Assembly: GCF_000281895.1 (NCBI RefSeq)
Contig: NZ_CM001558.1
Location: 2,670,556-2,734,555, forward strand
From: Pseudomonas fluorescens Q2-87
GTDB taxonomy: Bacteria; Pseudomonadota; Gammaproteobacteria; Pseudomonadales; Pseudomonadaceae
Reading direction: 5' to 3'
DNA length: 64,000 nucleotides
Position numbers and translations under genes: made by a program. The notes beneath the pieces were generated by a model that did not search any database, was not told the DNA's origin, and saw only the letters and a program-made list of their open reading frames with translations. Shown in pieces: positions 62,334 through 64,000 of this stretch (positions are counted from its first letter, which is position 1; every line of letters starts with the position of its first letter).

Positions 62334-62462
62334 TGTGGCGAGGGCGCTTGCTCCCGCTGGGCTGCGCAGCAGCCCTGGCCCTTCGATCTGAATCAGCATC
62401 AGGTATCGCAGGCTGTCTTGAGGGGCGCTTCGCGCCCCAGCGGGAGCAAGCTCCCTCGCCAC
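62334..62462. repeat. Inverted REP pair, family A
   Basis: TGTGGCGAGGGCGCTTGCTCC at the left and the inverted copy ending GCTCCCTCGCCAC at the right, between convergent genes. Confidence 0.9.
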
Positions 62463-62486
62463 GGGGTTTCGCTCAGCCCAGCATTT

Positions 62487-63989
62487 CTATAGCCAGTACG
62501 TCACCGCATACCACCCCAAGCCGCCCATCACCACGGTGTAGGGCACCGCCATCCAGACCATCCGGCCATAGGACAGGCGAATCAGCGGGGCAATTGCCGA
62601 AGTCAGCAAGAACAGGAAAGCGGCCTGGCCGTTGGGCGTGGCGACGCTGGGCAGGTTGGTGCCTGTGTTGATGGCCACCGCCAAGGTCTCGAACTGTTCG
62701 CGGCTCATGTGTCCGGAAACAAAGGCTTGCTTGACTTCGGTGATGTAGATGGTTGCCACGAAGACGTTGTCGCTGATGGCCGACAGCAGGCCGTTGGCGA
62801 TGAACAACATGCCCGGTTGCTGATCGGCGGGCAGGGCCAGGACCCATTGGATAAGCGGTGTGAACAGCTGCTGATCATGAATGACCGCGACCACGGCAAA
62901 AAACACCACCAGCAACGCAGTGAATGGCATGGCGTCCTTGAACGCAGTGCCGAGCCGGTGCTCGTCGGTGATTCCGGTGAACGCGGTGATCAACACAATG
63001 ACCATCAGGCCGATCAGGCCGACTTCAGCAATGTGCAGGGCCAGGCCAACGATCAGAATCAGCGCGGCGATGCCCTGTACGATCAGGGCCGCGCGTTGGC
63101 GTGAGGTGCGTTCGCGATTATCTTGCTCGGCATAATCAGCCAGCACGGCGCGAACATTGTCCGGCAACAGCGTGCCATAGCCGAACCAACGCAATTTTTC
63201 CAGAATCACACAGGTCGCCAGCCCAGCCACCAGCACCGGTAGCGAGACGGGTGCGACTTTCAGGAAGAAATCCGCGAAATGCCAACCCATCTCATGGCCG
63301 ATCAGCAGGTTCTGCGGTTCGCCTACCAGGGTGCATACGCCGCCCAGGGCCGTACCTACGGCGCCGTGCATCAGCAGGCTGCGCAGGAATGCCCGGAACT
63401 GATCCAGGTCGGCATGGTGCAACGATGGTAATTCATGATCTTCATCGACGCTGCTGTCCAGACGTGGGTCGTTGCCCGACGCTACGCGGTGATACACCGC
63501 ATAAAATCCCACCGCAGCGCTGATAATCACCGCTGTGACGGTCAGGGCATCGAGGAACGCCGACAGGAACGCCGACAGGAAGCAGAACATCAAGGCCAGC
63601 AATGCCTTGGAGCGCACGCCCAACAGCAGACGCGAGAACAGGAACAGCAGCAGGTCCTTCATGAAGTAGATCCCTGCCACCATGAACATCAGCAGCAGGA
63701 TGACCGGGAAGTTGTGCAGCAGTTCGTCGTACAGCGCCTTGGGCGTGGTCATGCCCAACACCAGGGCCTCGATCAGCAGCAGCCCGCCGGGCATCAAGGG
63801 GTAGCACTTGAGGGCCATGGCCAGGGTGAAAATAAACTCCACGACCAATAGCCAGCCGGCAGCGACGGGCCCCACAGCCCATAGCACCACGGCATTGAGA
63901 ATTAGGAAACTGATGATGCACGCCTTGTACCAGCGCGGGGAATGCCCCAGAAAGTTGTGCGCGAACGCTTGAGCCATTGAACCGGGCAT
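62487..63989 (-). CDS. nhaB: Na+/H+ antiporter NhaB
   Basis: A 500-residue inner-membrane antiporter with about 12 membrane segments. Typical NhaB segments are [32 protein letters not shown] and [20 protein letters not shown]. Length is that of the family. AGGAG six bases before the ATG at 63989 supports the start. It exports sodium in exchange for protons. Confidence 0.95.
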   Translation of the reverse strand: MPGSMAQAFAHNFLGHSPRWYKACIISFLILNAVVLWAVGPVAAGWLLVVEFIFTLAMALKCYPLMPGGLLLIEALVLGMTTPKALYDELLHNFPVILLLMFMVAGIYFMKDLLLFLFSRLLLGVRSKALLALMFCFLSAFLSAFLDALTVTAVIISAAVGFYAVYHRVASGNDPRLDSSVDEDHELPSLHHADLDQFRAFLRSLLMHGAVGTALGGVCTLVGEPQNLLIGHEMGWHFADFFLKVAPVSLPVLVAGLATCVILEKLRWFGYGTLLPDNVRAVLADYAEQDNRERTSRQRAALIVQGIAALILIVGLALHIAEVGLIGLMVIVLITAFTGITDEHRLGTAFKDAMPFTALLVVFFAVVAVIHDQQLFTPLIQWVLALPADQQPGMLFIANGLLSAISDNVFVATIYITEVKQAFVSGHMSREQFETLAVAINTGTNLPSVATPNGQAAFLFLLTSAIAPLIRLSYGRMVWMAVPYTVVMGGLGWYAVTYWL

Positions 63990-64000
63990 TGGCTGCTCCT

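Overview
The window is a GC-rich, gene-dense Pseudomonas chromosome segment, most likely from the P. fluorescens group. Three things point there: the protein families, the gene order (a ped/exa quinoprotein island, a ferulate island and a gnd-zwf-Cof operon, as I recall them from other pseudomonads), and many copies of two REP-like palindrome families. No tRNA, rRNA, CRISPR array, insertion sequence or prophage was seen.

Region A (1-22.6 kb) is a PQQ-dependent alcohol oxidation island. It holds two quinoprotein alcohol dehydrogenases: a calcium-type enzyme (exaA/pedE, Ser two residues after the catalytic Asp) and a lanthanide-type enzyme (pedH, Asp at that position). With them are cytochrome c550, an NAD-linked aldehyde dehydrogenase, a 23-residue pqqA, an Fe-type alcohol dehydrogenase (ercA), two hybrid kinases (one cut by the left edge), a NarL-type kinase/regulator pair and a second LuxR-type regulator. 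There is also a set of poorly understood accessory genes: an ABC-2 exporter with a binding protein and a beta-propeller, a rhodanese-like CxxxCW protein, a SoxYZ-like carrier, a zinc hydrolase and a pentapeptide-repeat protein. An RHS-core gene with a variable tail sits between the hydrolase and pedH. Five promoters share a bipartite box, CTACY...GCATTC.

Region B (22.6-30.8 kb) has mixed functions: a DUF1624-like membrane protein, malate:quinone oxidoreductase with clear terminators, a divergent Rrf2/flavoprotein pair, a CAP-domain protein, and a polyol-type SDR beside an AraC activator.

Region C (30.6-50.2 kb) reads as one lignin-monomer pathway. A V4R sigma-54 activator faces a clear -24/-12 promoter. 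Behind that promoter lie an aromatic aldehyde dehydrogenase, coniferyl alcohol dehydrogenase (calA) and an uncharacterised envelope set (DUF1302, DUF1329, YCF48-like propeller, RND/MMPL transporter). Next come an MFS transporter, an OprD porin, a MarR regulator and ech-vdh-fcs. Together these would take coniferyl alcohol through coniferaldehyde and ferulate to feruloyl-CoA, vanillin and vanillate. A TTRGTTA-N6-TTAAY box recurs upstream of the MFS, porin and ech genes. Crc/Hfq-like AAnAAyAA motifs lie at or near the translation start of many catabolic genes in regions A and C.

Region D (50.2-64 kb) is mostly housekeeping: a DUF883 protein, a LysR/nitrilase pair, a LEA2 lipoprotein, a WYL regulator with an NTF2-like protein, zapE, a GNAT enzyme, cptA, a 57-residue coiled-coil protein, gnd-zwf-HAD with ATGA overlaps, and nhaB.
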